A stretch of 64,000 bases of DNA from Leptospiraceae bacterium (GTDB taxonomy: Bacteria > Spirochaetota > Leptospiria > Leptospirales > Leptospiraceae): contig JADJFV010000005.1 in the NCBI GenBank assembly GCA_016708435.1, forward strand, positions 186,001 to 250,000, written 5' to 3'. A program made the translations under genes and the position numbers. A model generated the notes under the pieces. That model was not told the DNA's origin and did no database searches. It saw only the letters and a program-made list of their open reading frames with translations. Shown here in pieces: positions 52,380 through 61,782 of the stretch. Every line of letters starts with the position of its first letter. Positions within the stretch are counted from its first letter, which is position 1.

Positions 52380-52808
52380 ATGAATCAGACGATCACAATG
52401 CCGGACAATTGGAATCTTATTTTTAGAGATGAGCTTTTACTCGGAGAAGGCTTTTTTAGCACAAGCTTTGAAGACACAGAAGGATTTTTTGAAATCAATG
52501 TAAATTATGTTCCTTCTTTAGAAAAATACTACATCGAGAATGTACAACTAAGAGGAACGAAGGAAATTTTAAAGAATAAGAATTATTCTACCTTTGCGGC
52601 TAATGAGAAGGATGCGATGCTTCGAGCAAAAGAAATGGCGAGTTTTATAAACCAATTCATTTTAAAACCATCAGTCGCAAACCTATTAAAGCAAATTCCT
52701 CTTCATATCATTTCTATCGACGATGACTTTCATTTTTTAGGCAAACAACAAAATACTACTCCTGCAAATAATCCGAATTACGAAGAGTCGTTATTTATGT
52801 TGGGGTAG
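52380..52808 (+). CDS. Hypothetical cytoplasmic protein
   Basis: 142 residues, family not recognised. AAGGAG six bases before the ATG. Mixed alpha/beta: an edge stretch NWNLIFRDELLLGEGFFSTS FEDTEGFF, a central helix KDAMLRAKEMASFINQFILK, and an acidic end. No signal peptide or membrane part. Confidence 0.7.
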   Translation: MNQTITMPDNWNLIFRDELLLGEGFFSTSFEDTEGFFEINVNYVPSLEKYYIENVQLRGTKEILKNKNYSTFAANEKDAMLRAKEMASFINQFILKPSVANLLKQIPLHIISIDDDFHFLGKQQNTTPANNPNYEESLFMLG

Positions 52809-53001
52809 GGCTGTGGGATTGTAAAAAAAGACTCTGTAAATCGACATGGCTCATACCTCGCCTATTTCTTTCACTAAAAAATGTTCTCTAGGAATTTGAA
52901 TTAATTCTGTTATGTCAGTTCTTTTACAGTAAGTATGCATTGTCTATAAATCTAACTTACTGTTCGCAATATTCTTATGTGTTGTATCAAAGATACTCAA
53001 A

Positions 53002-53366
53002 ATGACAAATTCAGTATCTTTGATAGTATCCTTAATATTATACTTGATAGCATTTTTGATGTATGGTCTACCAATCCTCCGGTCCATGTTAAGCTGTCCC
53101 TGTCTAAGAACGAAAAGAAGGCAAACTGCTGTATGCCACTGGAAATATTAAATCGGCTTTGTGTTTGGTTTGGACTTTATGTAGCCCGACATCGAATTCT
53201 GAACTTTGCAGTATTGGAAAGTCTTTCCGCGACAAGAACAACTGCTTTTTTAGCTCTAATCCTTACCGTTGTAACAAAACTGTTTCCCGATTATTTTTAT
53301 GTAATTTTGTTTCTCTGCATTGGAATATTTCTATTTGCAAGTCGTGATAAAAAAAATATCGGATAG
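53002..53366 (+). pseudogene. Possible frameshifted membrane protein gene
   Basis: From ATG 53002 the frame gives MTNSVSLIVSLILYLIAFLM, a membrane helix, then loses protein character. A different frame after the A-run near 53113 gives MPLEILNRLCVWFGLYVARH and two helices (RTTAFLALILTVVTKLFPDY, FYVILFLCIGIFLFASRDKK). Together they may be one four-helix protein broken by an indel. Weak evidence. Confidence 0.3.
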
Positions 53367-53601
53367 AAAATCGATCCGCGTTTATTTGTTTGAATTTGCT
53401 TCCTTCGAGTGGTAATCTTTAAGAGGTTTCCACTAGCTTGAAGTTTGCGGCCAAGTCCCTTGTTGGCACATTCGTAATCTATCCCCTTCCTAGCTTGCTC
53501 TAACCCTAGGTTTTCTTTTTAGCAAAAGCTACCAAATATGTATTTCTTTTTAAAAATAGATTCCGATAATGGTATTAAAATCTAACATAGGTGAACTAAT
53601 C

Positions 53602-54093
53602 ATGAAACCATTTTTATCGACAATTCTTATTGCATATCTATTTACGTCTGGTCTTTTTGCAGCGGACAGAATTCAACAAGAGAATTCTAAAGTAATTGAT
53701 GAATTTGCAAAAACAGAAGAATATATTAAAAACAGAAAGATTTCTAAAGAGTATAGAAAAAAGACCTTAGAAAAGAATCTGACCAATGCAATCAAGTATA
53801 CAATGCATAAAAAATTCCCTGATTACCAATCTAAAATCAAAGACTTGAAAGCAGATGCTCTTAAGTTTGAGCAAGAGAAAGGAACTTTCAATTACTACCT
53901 AAATTACAAAGAGTATTATATATTTTACAACTTTGCCGTTGACCCAGAAGTTTACCTCCAATTGCCAATTGATGAGAAAATGTATATTAAGTTAGGCGAT
54001 CAAGACAAAGAAACAGCAGCTACTGCTCCTCCTGAGCCTGCTAAGAATGCAAATACACAAGGACCAAATAAGCCATTGGGAGAGCCGAAGTAA
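53602..54093 (+). CDS. Exported hypothetical protein
   Basis: 163 residues from the ATG at 53602 with AGGTGA upstream. Signal peptide FLSTILIAYLFTSGLFA. The mature part is helical and Lys-rich (KTEEYIKNRKISKEYRKKTL, FEQEKGTFNYYLNYKEYYIF), with a Pro/Ala/Asn-rich tail. It lacks a lipobox Cys, so it is probably periplasmic. It precedes the phosphatase gene by 6 bp. Confidence 0.75.
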   Translation: MKPFLSTILIAYLFTSGLFAADRIQQENSKVIDEFAKTEEYIKNRKISKEYRKKTLEKNLTNAIKYTMHKKFPDYQSKIKDLKADALKFEQEKGTFNYYLNYKEYYIFYNFAVDPEVYLQLPIDEKMYIKLGDQDKETAATAPPEPAKNANTQGPNKPLGEPK

Positions 54094-54099
54094 CCTATT

Positions 54100-54963
54100 T
54101 TGATTTCTAATAAATCGAAAGAATTTGACCTAGCTATCTCTTCTGTTTTGAGTGCAGGAAAGATAGTTAGAGAAATCTATAATTCCAGTTTCTCCGTAAG
54201 CTGGAAAGCAAAAGATGATCCTCTCACTGAAGCAGATATTCAGGCAAACAAAGAAATAATCTCTCAAATTCAAAACCAATTTCCTTCTGATGGAATTCTC
54301 TCCGAGGAGATAACGGATAACAAAGCCCGTCTTGAAAAGAGCCGAGTCTGGATAATAGATCCAATTGATGGAACCAGAGAGTTTGTCGCAAAGAATCCTG
54401 AATTCTCCATTAGCTTAGGACTTGCTATTGACGGCAAACCAGTATTAGGCGTAGTTTTTAATCCAATCACAAGAGAATTAATGAGCGGAATAGTAGGGGA
54501 AGGTGTTTCTTGTAATATTGTAGGAGAAGACTTGGAGTTAGATATTTCTCAGATTCAACTGAGTAAGATTCACTTTGCGGAGAATGTGGATAAACCTTCC
54601 GTTTATGTATCTCGTTCTGAATTTTATAAATACAAACTATTTGATACGAATCCCTATTGGAATGATAATTTCATTTTAAAACCAATAGGTTCTATTGCGT
54701 ATAAGCTTGCCTTAACCGCTGCTGGTCTAGGAGATCTAAGTCTATCGCTTAAACCTAAGAGTGAATGGGATATCTGTGCGGGCATTGCTCTAATTCTTGC
54801 CGCGGGTGGAATGGTAATCGACTTAAAGAATCAAACAGATATACCGTTTAACGCATTACTACCCCGTATCAATGGTATATTAGGTGGAAATCCATTCTTA
54901 GTAAAACGTTTAATTGAAAGTGACGGCAAATTTTTTAAAGACTCTTTAGTTGATTGGAATTGA
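54100..54963 (+). CDS. Inositol-monophosphatase-family protein, CysQ-like
   Basis: 287 residues from a TTG. The family uses Mg to cleave phosphate from inositol phosphate, PAP or fructose bisphosphate. Motifs: LTEADIQANKEIISQIQ, ILSEEI, VWIIDPIDGTREFV (DPIDGT) and SEWDICAGIALILAAGG. The DGTREF and closing stretch are closest to CysQ (PAP phosphatase), which would serve sulfur assimilation; this is inference. Confidence 0.82.
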   Translation: MISNKSKEFDLAISSVLSAGKIVREIYNSSFSVSWKAKDDPLTEADIQANKEIISQIQNQFPSDGILSEEITDNKARLEKSRVWIIDPIDGTREFVAKNPEFSISLGLAIDGKPVLGVVFNPITRELMSGIVGEGVSCNIVGEDLELDISQIQLSKIHFAENVDKPSVYVSRSEFYKYKLFDTNPYWNDNFILKPIGSIAYKLALTAAGLGDLSLSLKPKSEWDICAGIALILAAGGMVIDLKNQTDIPFNALLPRINGILGGNPFLVKRLIESDGKFFKDSLVDWN

Positions 54964-54984
54964 GTAATCCCTGTCTTTAAAAGC

Positions 54985-55758
54985 TTACTTTTCATTTTTC
55001 GTTTCTATCAAGGAAACAGAGTAATCAATCTTATCAATTTCCATTAAAAAGAAACTGCAAATACTCGGAATTATTTTACCATGCCTATCTTTAAAATTTA
55101 ATTCAATATTATTTAGTATTCTATCTTTTATATATTTTGGGATATGCTTTTCTCTGGCGGATGGGTCTTCCCATAAATTTAAGTCTAACGATGTTTTGCC
55201 TATGATGTCTTCTTTCTTCAAGTCAAACAGTATTTCAAACTTTTTATTTACGTCTACAATCTCGCTCGTTGCTATTTTTGTAATGGAGATTGCGATTGGT
55301 GATAACTGAAATATTTTGTAGAATTTCTCTTCACTGATTTGAAGTGCGGTTTCTTTTTGTCGTTCTTTTATTTTAGCTTCGAATAATTTAAACGCCATTT
55401 TTATTGATGCGTCTAATACCGTAATGCCGCTATGTTTTACAACATAACCGTAAGAGGTAATTCTTTCAGTCTTTTCTACAATCTCAGGTTCAGTGTGACT
55501 TGATAAGAACAGTAAGGGTATATCTGCATCTTTTAAAATCAATTCTGCGGCTACTGTCCCGTCTATCCCGTTTCCTAAATCAATATCCATTAGAACAAGA
55601 TCAAATTCTTCTTTCTCTAATTGAATTAAATCAACAGCAGACTCACCGGAAAAAACATGCGTTACATGATAGCCAAATTGAATTAACTGTTTCTTCTGTA
55701 TGTATGCTAGAATTTCTTCATCTTCTACGAGAAGTATTTTTTTATTCGATTTAGTCAT
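54985..55758 (-). CDS. Response regulator with PAS domain and no output domain
   Basis: 257 residues. Receiver (5-125: KILLVEDEEILAYIQKKQLI, LVLMDIDLGNGIDGTVAAEL, FLSSHTEPE, YVVKHSG) and one PAS domain (145-255: FQLSPIAISITKIATSEIVD, FDLKKEDIIGKTSLDLNLWE). No DNA-binding or GGDEF domain, so it probably works by protein contact. Confidence 0.88.
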   Translation of the reverse strand: MTKSNKKILLVEDEEILAYIQKKQLIQFGYHVTHVFSGESAVDLIQLEKEEFDLVLMDIDLGNGIDGTVAAELILKDADIPLLFLSSHTEPEIVEKTERITSYGYVVKHSGITVLDASIKMAFKLFEAKIKERQKETALQISEEKFYKIFQLSPIAISITKIATSEIVDVNKKFEILFDLKKEDIIGKTSLDLNLWEDPSAREKHIPKYIKDRILNNIELNFKDRHGKIIPSICSFFLMEIDKIDYSVSLIETKNEK

Positions 55759-55899
55759 TGCATTTCTTTTAAGAATTCAATCCATTCTAAAGAATCCCTC
55801 GACTTAATGAAAGCAAAAAAGGTCGATAGTATTTTTTTAATTAATTAAACGAATATAAGATTATATTCATAAAGGCGGATAAACCATATAATTTAAAAT

Positions 55900-56703
55900 T
55901 CACAATTCAACATTCATAATTACAAAGGCTTTTGCGAGAAAAGATATTAATAATCCTAATCCGAAAAAGAACCCCATGGGTATTGGCATATTACGAATAG
56001 CCTCTCCTTTCTTGCGAGAGAGAAATGCCCAGCTAACCGCTAAGATATAAGAAGAATTTAGAAAGATCATCCAATAGGGATGACCACATAGAAAAGCAAA
56101 AGCGGGGGCAAAGATTACATCCCCGAGACCAATTCCTTTTGGATAGATGAGCCAGAGAAGAATATAAAAAGCAATAAATCCGCCTAGCACAGCATAATCA
56201 AATAGATCAGGTAGCTCGTTGTAGAATAGGTAATTTGCAGTGACACCAAAGAAAATGATAAATGGCAAATTCTCGTAATCCAACGAAAACTTATTATAAT
56301 CCGTTATCATTGATACTAAGACATGACCGAAGAAAGGAAGTAGCAGAAAGGAAAATAGTAAATTGCCGCTCGCATAGAAGAATAAACAAAATAAGAGCCC
56401 AAATATAAATTCAATCCAGGGATAATGAGGAGATATCTCTACTCCACAGGCTTTGCATTTACCAGAAGTGAATAAGTAACCGAGAATTGGTGTTAGATGA
56501 ATTGCTTTTACATTTGTATTGCAATTCTCACATGCACTAGGCTTTGTAAAAATAATCTTCCACTTTTCTCTGAATGTATATTTCTTTCTAAGTGGACTGT
56601 AAAAATATTTTAGAATTCTTTCTCCGAGAGTTGTGTAGAAACTAGCAAAGCAAGCCGCAATAATAAAACCATAAAAGTAAAAAAGAAATTTTATACTAAG
56701 CAA
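55900..56703 (-). CDS. Prepilin peptidase (A24 family)
   Basis: 267 residues. Cleaves and methylates type IV pilin-like leaders. Two CxxC pairs (CENCNTNV and CKACGVEI), membrane helices, then the two catalytic Asp: SMITDYNKF and GLGDVIFAPAFAF (GxGD). The start overlaps the upstream aminotransferase gene by 8 bp. No pilin or secretion gene lies nearby. Confidence 0.88.
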   Translation of the reverse strand: MLSIKFLFYFYGFIIAACFASFYTTLGERILKYFYSPLRKKYTFREKWKIIFTKPSACENCNTNVKAIHLTPILGYLFTSGKCKACGVEISPHYPWIEFIFGLLFCLFFYASGNLLFSFLLLPFFGHVLVSMITDYNKFSLDYENLPFIIFFGVTANYLFYNELPDLFDYAVLGGFIAFYILLWLIYPKGIGLGDVIFAPAFAFLCGHPYWMIFLNSSYILAVSWAFLSRKKGEAIRNMPIPMGFFFGLGLLISFLAKAFVIMNVEL

Positions 56704-57790
56704 GTTCTTGAAGAGCTTTCATTCCCAATGCTAATTTTTCTCTTGTATTGGCAAAGCTGATTCTAATATAACTATGGCTCTCATTAAAGATAAATCCCGG
56801 AACTACAATTAATTTCTTTTCTAGAACCGCTCGCTTTACAAAGTCTTCATCGTTTCCTTTTACCTTTAAAAAGAAATAGAATGCCCCACCACTTTTATCT
56901 ACAGGATAATAGTCCTTAAGCGATTCGTATACAAAATCTCGATTTGACTTGTATTCACTGATATAAGAGCTCATATCAGTTTTTAATGCTTCAATTCCAG
57001 CCCATTGTGTGACAGAGGGAGCGCATACGATAGTATATTGCTGAAGAGTGGTTAATACCTTGATGACTTCTTCGCTAGCCAGAATAGAAGCAAGTCTGAG
57101 TCCAGTCATGCTATATGTCTTTGAAAAACCAGAAAGAGTAATCGCCTTTTCGTAGAAAGAACCAACGGATAAAAACTTTTTGTCATAATCAAACAATTCA
57201 TAGATTTCATCGGATATAAGATAAGCATCATTAGCCTCTGCAAGCTCAGCTAGAAGTTCGAGTTGCTCTTTTGACATCACATATCCTGTTGGATTTGATG
57301 GATTAGAATAGATGATGAGTTTTAGATTTTGAAATTTTAATTTCTTTGTGTCTTCTTTTGTGAATTTTTCATCTAGAGTGTGTGTCTTCGCACCATGAAA
57401 TTTTAACATGGATGGATACATTAAGAAGTAGGGTGAGATGATCAAGCATTCATCTCCTTCATTTACTAGAGCAGAGAATAATAGTAATAAGGCGGAGCTA
57501 ATCCCTGATGTAACAAGCAGTCTAGAAGGGGTTGCATACTTGATATGATTTACGGTTTCGTATTTTTTTACGAGCGCTTCTTTTAGTTCAGGGATTCCCG
57601 CTGTTAATGTGTAAGCAGTCTTACCATCAGTAGCCGCCTTATTCATAGCTGCTATAATATTGGGTGGACAAGGAAAATGCGGCTGTCCGATAGAAAGGTT
57701 GATTGGATTTTCTAAAGTTGCCGCTAATTCAAATGCTTTACGAATAGGAGATGTGTCTAATCCACTTACGTGGGTTGAAAATGTTTTCAT
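56696..57790 (-). CDS. Class I/II aminotransferase
   Basis: 364 residues. PLP enzyme of fold type I. SIGQPHFPCPPNIIAAMNKA, YTLTAGIPELKEALVKKYE, YSNPSNPTGYVM, LISDEIYELFDYDKKF, the PLP Lys in LSGFSKTYSMTGLRLA, and SYIRISFANTREKL. It resembles AspC/PatA-type enzymes; the amino acid used is not known. Confidence 0.9.
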   Translation of the reverse strand: MKTFSTHVSGLDTSPIRKAFELAATLENPINLSIGQPHFPCPPNIIAAMNKAATDGKTAYTLTAGIPELKEALVKKYETVNHIKYATPSRLLVTSGISSALLLLFSALVNEGDECLIISPYFLMYPSMLKFHGAKTHTLDEKFTKEDTKKLKFQNLKLIIYSNPSNPTGYVMSKEQLELLAELAEANDAYLISDEIYELFDYDKKFLSVGSFYEKAITLSGFSKTYSMTGLRLASILASEEVIKVLTTLQQYTIVCAPSVTQWAGIEALKTDMSSYISEYKSNRDFVYESLKDYYPVDKSGGAFYFFLKVKGNDEDFVKRAVLEKKLIVVPGFIFNESHSYIRISFANTREKLALGMKALQELA

Positions 57791-57798
57791 GTAAAAGT

Positions 57799-58329
57799 CT
57801 ACTTATTGTTAATGATTCTTGCTGTTTTCTTAGGATTGTCTATTAATTCGATTACGCCATTTTCATAACGGTATGTGACTGGTGAAAAGGTAAGAACAGA
57901 GTCAAAAGTAAATGTTACTTGTTCGCCATTATCCTGAACATCTGGAATATCATTGCAATTGCCTATTTCGGGGAATGTTTTAAACTTTCCATCTGCGTTG
58001 AGGGTAATCACAAGAAACTTTGCAGGACATTCTGAGTTGTCATCAAAAGATTCTACTGTAAATAAAAACATATCAGTTGAGGCAAGTTGAATGATTTGAT
58101 TGAGTTGGACTAATTGAAGGTTTGCCGATTCGTATACATCGTCATTTTTAAAAATAATTCGTTTTACTAATTTTCCGTCTATGATCTGATCGAACATTTT
58201 AAATTCACCAAAGCGAGAAGAGATTAGTTCGAATTCGTCTGGAATAAATTTTTTACGGCAGCCATCTATAAAGAGACCTGTTGCTAATATTAAAAATAAA
58301 CTTATTAAATATCTATGATAACGTTTCAT
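57799..58329 (-). CDS. Lipoprotein of unknown function
   Basis: 176 residues from the ATG at 58329, with AGAGGA seven bases upstream. Signal peptide ISLFLILATGLFIDGC. The mature part is beta-rich (FELISSRFGEFKMFDQIIDG, FDSVLTFSPVTYRYENGVIE), possibly a lipocalin-like barrel. It lies 8 bp before the aminotransferase gene. Confidence 0.75.
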   Translation of the reverse strand: MKRYHRYLISLFLILATGLFIDGCRKKFIPDEFELISSRFGEFKMFDQIIDGKLVKRIIFKNDDVYESANLQLVQLNQIIQLASTDMFLFTVESFDDNSECPAKFLVITLNADGKFKTFPEIGNCNDIPDVQDNGEQVTFTFDSVLTFSPVTYRYENGVIELIDNPKKTARIINNK

Positions 58330-58613
58330 AAAATCCTCTTTATTTATGTCCAATTAATACTTTCTAAAATATGAATTACTTTCTCATAATAATATTGAAT
58401 CGTAGAAAAGGCAAATCATTTTCCCTGTATACATTATATTTCGACTCATTTAAACCTGAATATTAAACACCTCCTTTATTATTTTTACTTCTAGATTTAA
58501 TTCTTGATAGTCAATATAATAATGGCTTTACTAGAGTTTATGAAAATAATACTTGATTCAAGTGGAAGTAAAAACATTTTCCTCTAGTGTAAAATTTGAA
58601 TAGGACGATTGAA

Positions 58614-59807
58614 ATGAGCAAAAACCGTTTTGAAACAAAAGCACTCCATACTGTTGTGAAGAAAAAAACTGATTCTAAATTTGATATATCTACTTCTTAT
58701 ACCGAAATGCGCTTTCCTGTTTTCTCCGAAACAGAAATACAAAAAGAGACTTATGAGTCTTACTCGGAAGCTAATAGCCTTTTTCCCAACCAAAATCTAT
58801 TGCAACGGTTTTGCGAGATTGAGAATTTTCAAGATGGAATTTTTTGTTCTTCTGGTAATATTGCAATTTATCAAACGATACTAGCATTAACGAATAGGGG
58901 AGATCATATTTTAATTTCTAAAACTTGTTCTCCACTGATTTTAAAGATAGTTACAAATCTTAAAGAAAAAATGGGAATCAAATTTTCATTCCTAGATTTA
59001 TCTAAACCCCAAAAGTGGAAATCGCAAATCAATCAGAAGACAAGACTTTTGTTTATAGAATCACTTTCCATTCCAAGTCTACAAATTCCAGATTTGAATT
59101 TACTCAGTAAATTTGCCAAGAAGCATTCCTTATTATTTGCACTTGAAAATTCTTATTGCACACCTTTCCTTCATATGACTTCTGAATACGGTGCAGATTG
59201 TGTTGTCTATTCGGACTCCGTATATTTAGATGGACAAAGCCGATTATCCGCTGGAGTTATTATTGGAAAAAGAAAACTAATTGATAAAATTAGAAAATTC
59301 AGTATTGAACAGGAATCAGTCATTTTACCTTTTCATTCCTGCCTTTTAGAGCGCGGTTTAGAAACGTTAGCCCTTAGAATGGAGAAGCATTCAACGAACG
59401 CATTAAAAGTGGCTGAGTATTTAGAAGGGAATAGCGTATTTCAAAAAGTGGTATATCCATTCTTACCATCCTATCCTGATTATAAAATCGCTTTAAAGCA
59501 AATGAAATTCGGTGGAAGTATGATTAGTTTTTCCATGGAAGGAGGAGTTGTTCGAGGACGCAGGTTTATTGAATGTCTAAAGAAATTTTCGAACCCGTCT
59601 CAAGCAAGCATAAGAACGACTATTTTACACCCGGTGTCTACTACCCATTTGACTCTACCTGAAAAAATCCGATTACAAATGGGTGCTAGGTCTAATTTAA
59701 TTCTTCTCTCTGTTGGTCTTGAGCATATCGATGATATTCTCCAAGAGATAGAGCAGGCAATTTCTGATTCTAAGATTGTAATTAAATTATATAAGAAGGA
59801 AAGCTAA
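58614..59807 (+). CDS. Transsulfuration-family homolog lacking the PLP lysine and other cofactor residues
   Basis: 397 residues from the ATG at 58614 (AGGA upstream); an in-frame TTG lies 18 bp before. The length and order match cystathionine gamma-synthase/MetZ: SSGNIAIYQTILALTNRGDH, LFIESLSIPSLQIPDLNLLS, GADCVVYSDSVYLDGQSRLS, SLRLEKHS-like LALRMEKHSTNALKVAEYLE, and a C-terminal LSVGLEHIDDILQEIEQAI. At the usual SATKY the sequence is SDSVY, so Lys is Val. The Asp that holds the PLP ring (DNT) is Glu (ENS), the YxR-NPT segment is degenerate, and the NP of the ETPSNP motif is absent. Probably inactive as a PLP enzyme. Confidence 0.75.
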   Translation: MSKNRFETKALHTVVKKKTDSKFDISTSYTEMRFPVFSETEIQKETYESYSEANSLFPNQNLLQRFCEIENFQDGIFCSSGNIAIYQTILALTNRGDHILISKTCSPLILKIVTNLKEKMGIKFSFLDLSKPQKWKSQINQKTRLLFIESLSIPSLQIPDLNLLSKFAKKHSLLFALENSYCTPFLHMTSEYGADCVVYSDSVYLDGQSRLSAGVIIGKRKLIDKIRKFSIEQESVILPFHSCLLERGLETLALRMEKHSTNALKVAEYLEGNSVFQKVVYPFLPSYPDYKIALKQMKFGGSMISFSMEGGVVRGRRFIECLKKFSNPSQASIRTTILHPVSTTHLTLPEKIRLQMGARSNLILLSVGLEHIDDILQEIEQAISDSKIVIKLYKKES

Positions 59808-59810
59808 GAT

Positions 59811-60581
59811 TTACCTTGCTGTATATCCACCGTCAACAGGGAGAGCCACTCCAGTAATGAAACTAGCCTCGTCAGAGCATAGCCAAACTGCTGCCTTTGC
59901 GATTTCTTCTGGTCTGGCGAGTCGATTCATTGGGTGAATTCCTTCAAACTCAGATCTCGCTTCGGCTGGATTCGGACTAGCCTTAAAGAGTTTTTCAATC
60001 ATTTCTGTTTCGATGCCACCGGGACAGATTACATTGATTCTAATTTTTTTCTGCGCAAATTCTAACGCAGCACTTTTTGTAAGCCCAATAACTCCAAACT
60101 TGGAAGCACAATACGGGGTTAATAATGGATAGCCGACTAATCCTGATGTTGAGGCGATGTTTACAATCGAGCCCCCATTGGTGTTTTTTTCCATTTCTTG
60201 CAATGAATACTTTGTAAGTAAAAATGTGCCTCTAAGGTTAATAGCAATTACCTTGTCCCATTTTTCCTCATTATAATCCTTAATTGAAACACTGGCACCA
60301 CCAATGGCAGCATTATTAATTACGAAATCCAATTTTCCAAAACTCTGAACGGTTCTTGCAACGAAGATCTTTACATCTTCTGTCTTACTCACATCTGCGG
60401 TGGTAAACAAAGCTTTTACTCCTTCCTTTTGAATTAACTCAACTGTCTCTAAGCCTTCCTTTTCTCGACGACCACAGATAGAAACATTCGCTCCTTTTTT
60501 GGCGAACTCAATCGCTATTGATCTTCCAAGACCTGATGTAGCTCCTGATATAATGGCAACTTTTCCTTCAAATGTTTTCAT
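59811..60581 (-). CDS. Short-chain dehydrogenase/reductase
   Basis: 256 residues. NAD(P)-binding GATSGLGRSIAIEFAKKGA, NNAAIGG, catalytic Ser/Tyr/Lys in NIASTSGLVGYPLLTPYCAS and KFGVIGLTKSAALEFAQKKI, C-terminal FITGVALPVDGGYTA. Classical SDR, FabG- or glucose-1-dehydrogenase-like; the substrate is unknown. It follows the thioesterase-S23 gene by 3 bp. Confidence 0.93.
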   Translation of the reverse strand: MKTFEGKVAIISGATSGLGRSIAIEFAKKGANVSICGRREKEGLETVELIQKEGVKALFTTADVSKTEDVKIFVARTVQSFGKLDFVINNAAIGGASVSIKDYNEEKWDKVIAINLRGTFLLTKYSLQEMEKNTNGGSIVNIASTSGLVGYPLLTPYCASKFGVIGLTKSAALEFAQKKIRINVICPGGIETEMIEKLFKASPNPAEARSEFEGIHPMNRLARPEEIAKAAVWLCSDEASFITGVALPVDGGYTAR

Positions 60582-60584
60582 TGA

Positions 60585-61367
60585 TTACTCCTTTTTTGTA
60601 TTGGCTAATGATTTAAAATGTTTTATAATAAGATCATTTAGAACATTCAGTTCATTGATTATCTGACCAGTATCTGCATACCCAAGATCGTTAGCCAAAA
60701 TTAAATAATAACGAAGTTCCTCAATGTAGCCTCTACATTTAGCTAGAAATCTTTTTAGTTCTTCTTTTTCTTTTCTACTTATTCCTTCCATAATACAAAG
60801 AGGTAGAGATGTAGCTGATTTGCGGATACGCGATGTAAGGTTATCGATTTCGTCTTTCGGAAAATTTTTAGTGAAATTATAAATCTTTACAACAAGTTTA
60901 TGAGCTTCTTTCCAAACGAGGGATTCATTTTGTACGGATAAGCCTTGTTTGCTGGTATTATTTTCTTTTTCAAATAGGGATTTGAATTCACTTGGAATTG
61001 GTACTACTTTTTTAATGGAATAGTCGAAAAATAAAACTCTAATTTTTATAAAGGCGACAGGAATTGTTTCATTATTCTTAGTCATTCTAAAATTTAGATC
61101 AAAAGCTTTTTCAGTAAAATTATCCGGTGCCACATCAATCTTGACTGCATCCTTATACAATAATTCTCCTTGATAAGCTATATTGGCGTTTGCAAAAATA
61201 ACACTCTTTTCTTTTAAATTTAATACATTGTATTTATAATGTTCAAAGAAGGCCAGGTAAGCCTCCATTACAATGTCTAGGATAGTAGCAAAAGAAACAT
61301 GCACGTCCAAACTTAGATCAATTCTTCTTATTGGTATTTCTATTGAGAATGGGTAATTGGTTGGCAT
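60585..61367 (-). CDS. Hotdog thioesterase-like domain fused to a four-helix S23/IVP domain
   Basis: 260 residues. Residues 1-135 are a 4HBT-type hotdog: IPIRRIDLSLDVHVSFATIL, DIVMEAYLAFFEHYKYN, IFANANIAYQGELLYKDAVK, VAFIKIRVLFFDYSIKKVVP. Residues 150-255 are a four-helix bundle of the 23S-rRNA intervening-sequence (S23/IVP) type: VWKEAHKLVVKIYNFTKNFP, LTSRIRKSATSLPLCIMEGI, FLAKCRGYIEELRYYLILAN. Each half alone is common; the fusion is not one I know. The first gene of a two-gene operon with the SDR. Confidence 0.75.
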   Translation of the reverse strand: MPTNYPFSIEIPIRRIDLSLDVHVSFATILDIVMEAYLAFFEHYKYNVLNLKEKSVIFANANIAYQGELLYKDAVKIDVAPDNFTEKAFDLNFRMTKNNETIPVAFIKIRVLFFDYSIKKVVPIPSEFKSLFEKENNTSKQGLSVQNESLVWKEAHKLVVKIYNFTKNFPKDEIDNLTSRIRKSATSLPLCIMEGISRKEKEELKRFLAKCRGYIEELRYYLILANDLGYADTGQIINELNVLNDLIIKHFKSLANTKKE

Positions 61368-61782
61368 TTCAATTTTGGGGGCATAGAAACTCCTGATGAG
61401 ACATAACTTAATTTTACTTTCCGAATTAGCAACTTATTTTTTAAGACTGGTTTCTTTTTTTTAAAAGATTAGTCAATCTAACCAAATGTATATGTATGAT
61501 TTAACTCAAACGAAGTTGTTGTTTTGTCTCTAACCAATATAATTTTAATCTAGAAGCTATGTTCGAGCCGAATTCGGCTCGAACATAGCTTCTAGATGGC
61601 TTCTATCTGGCATTTACTTTATAACTACTCGTGTTGGCACTTTGCTGAGTATACGAAACATGACAAAGCAGTTTTTTAAAAACCAAGTTTGTGATTATAA
61701 ATGAAAAATATCTTGACTAAACTATTCCAATAGGGTAACTCAAAATACATATAGAAAATCTGAAAAAGGCAGAGGTAAAAAA
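61368..61782. other. Divergent intergenic region
   Basis: Between the thioesterase-S23 start and the ketoacyl synthase start. It contains the 50-bp palindrome and a weak promoter-like TTGACT at 61713-61718. I see no gene in it. Confidence 0.6.
61548..61597. repeat. Perfect 50-bp palindrome
   Basis: 25 bases (ATCTAGAAGCTATGTTCGAG then CCGAA) are followed directly by their exact reverse complement, centred on the GAATTC between 61572 and 61573. The flanks do not continue the pairing and no T-run follows. Confidence 0.9.
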
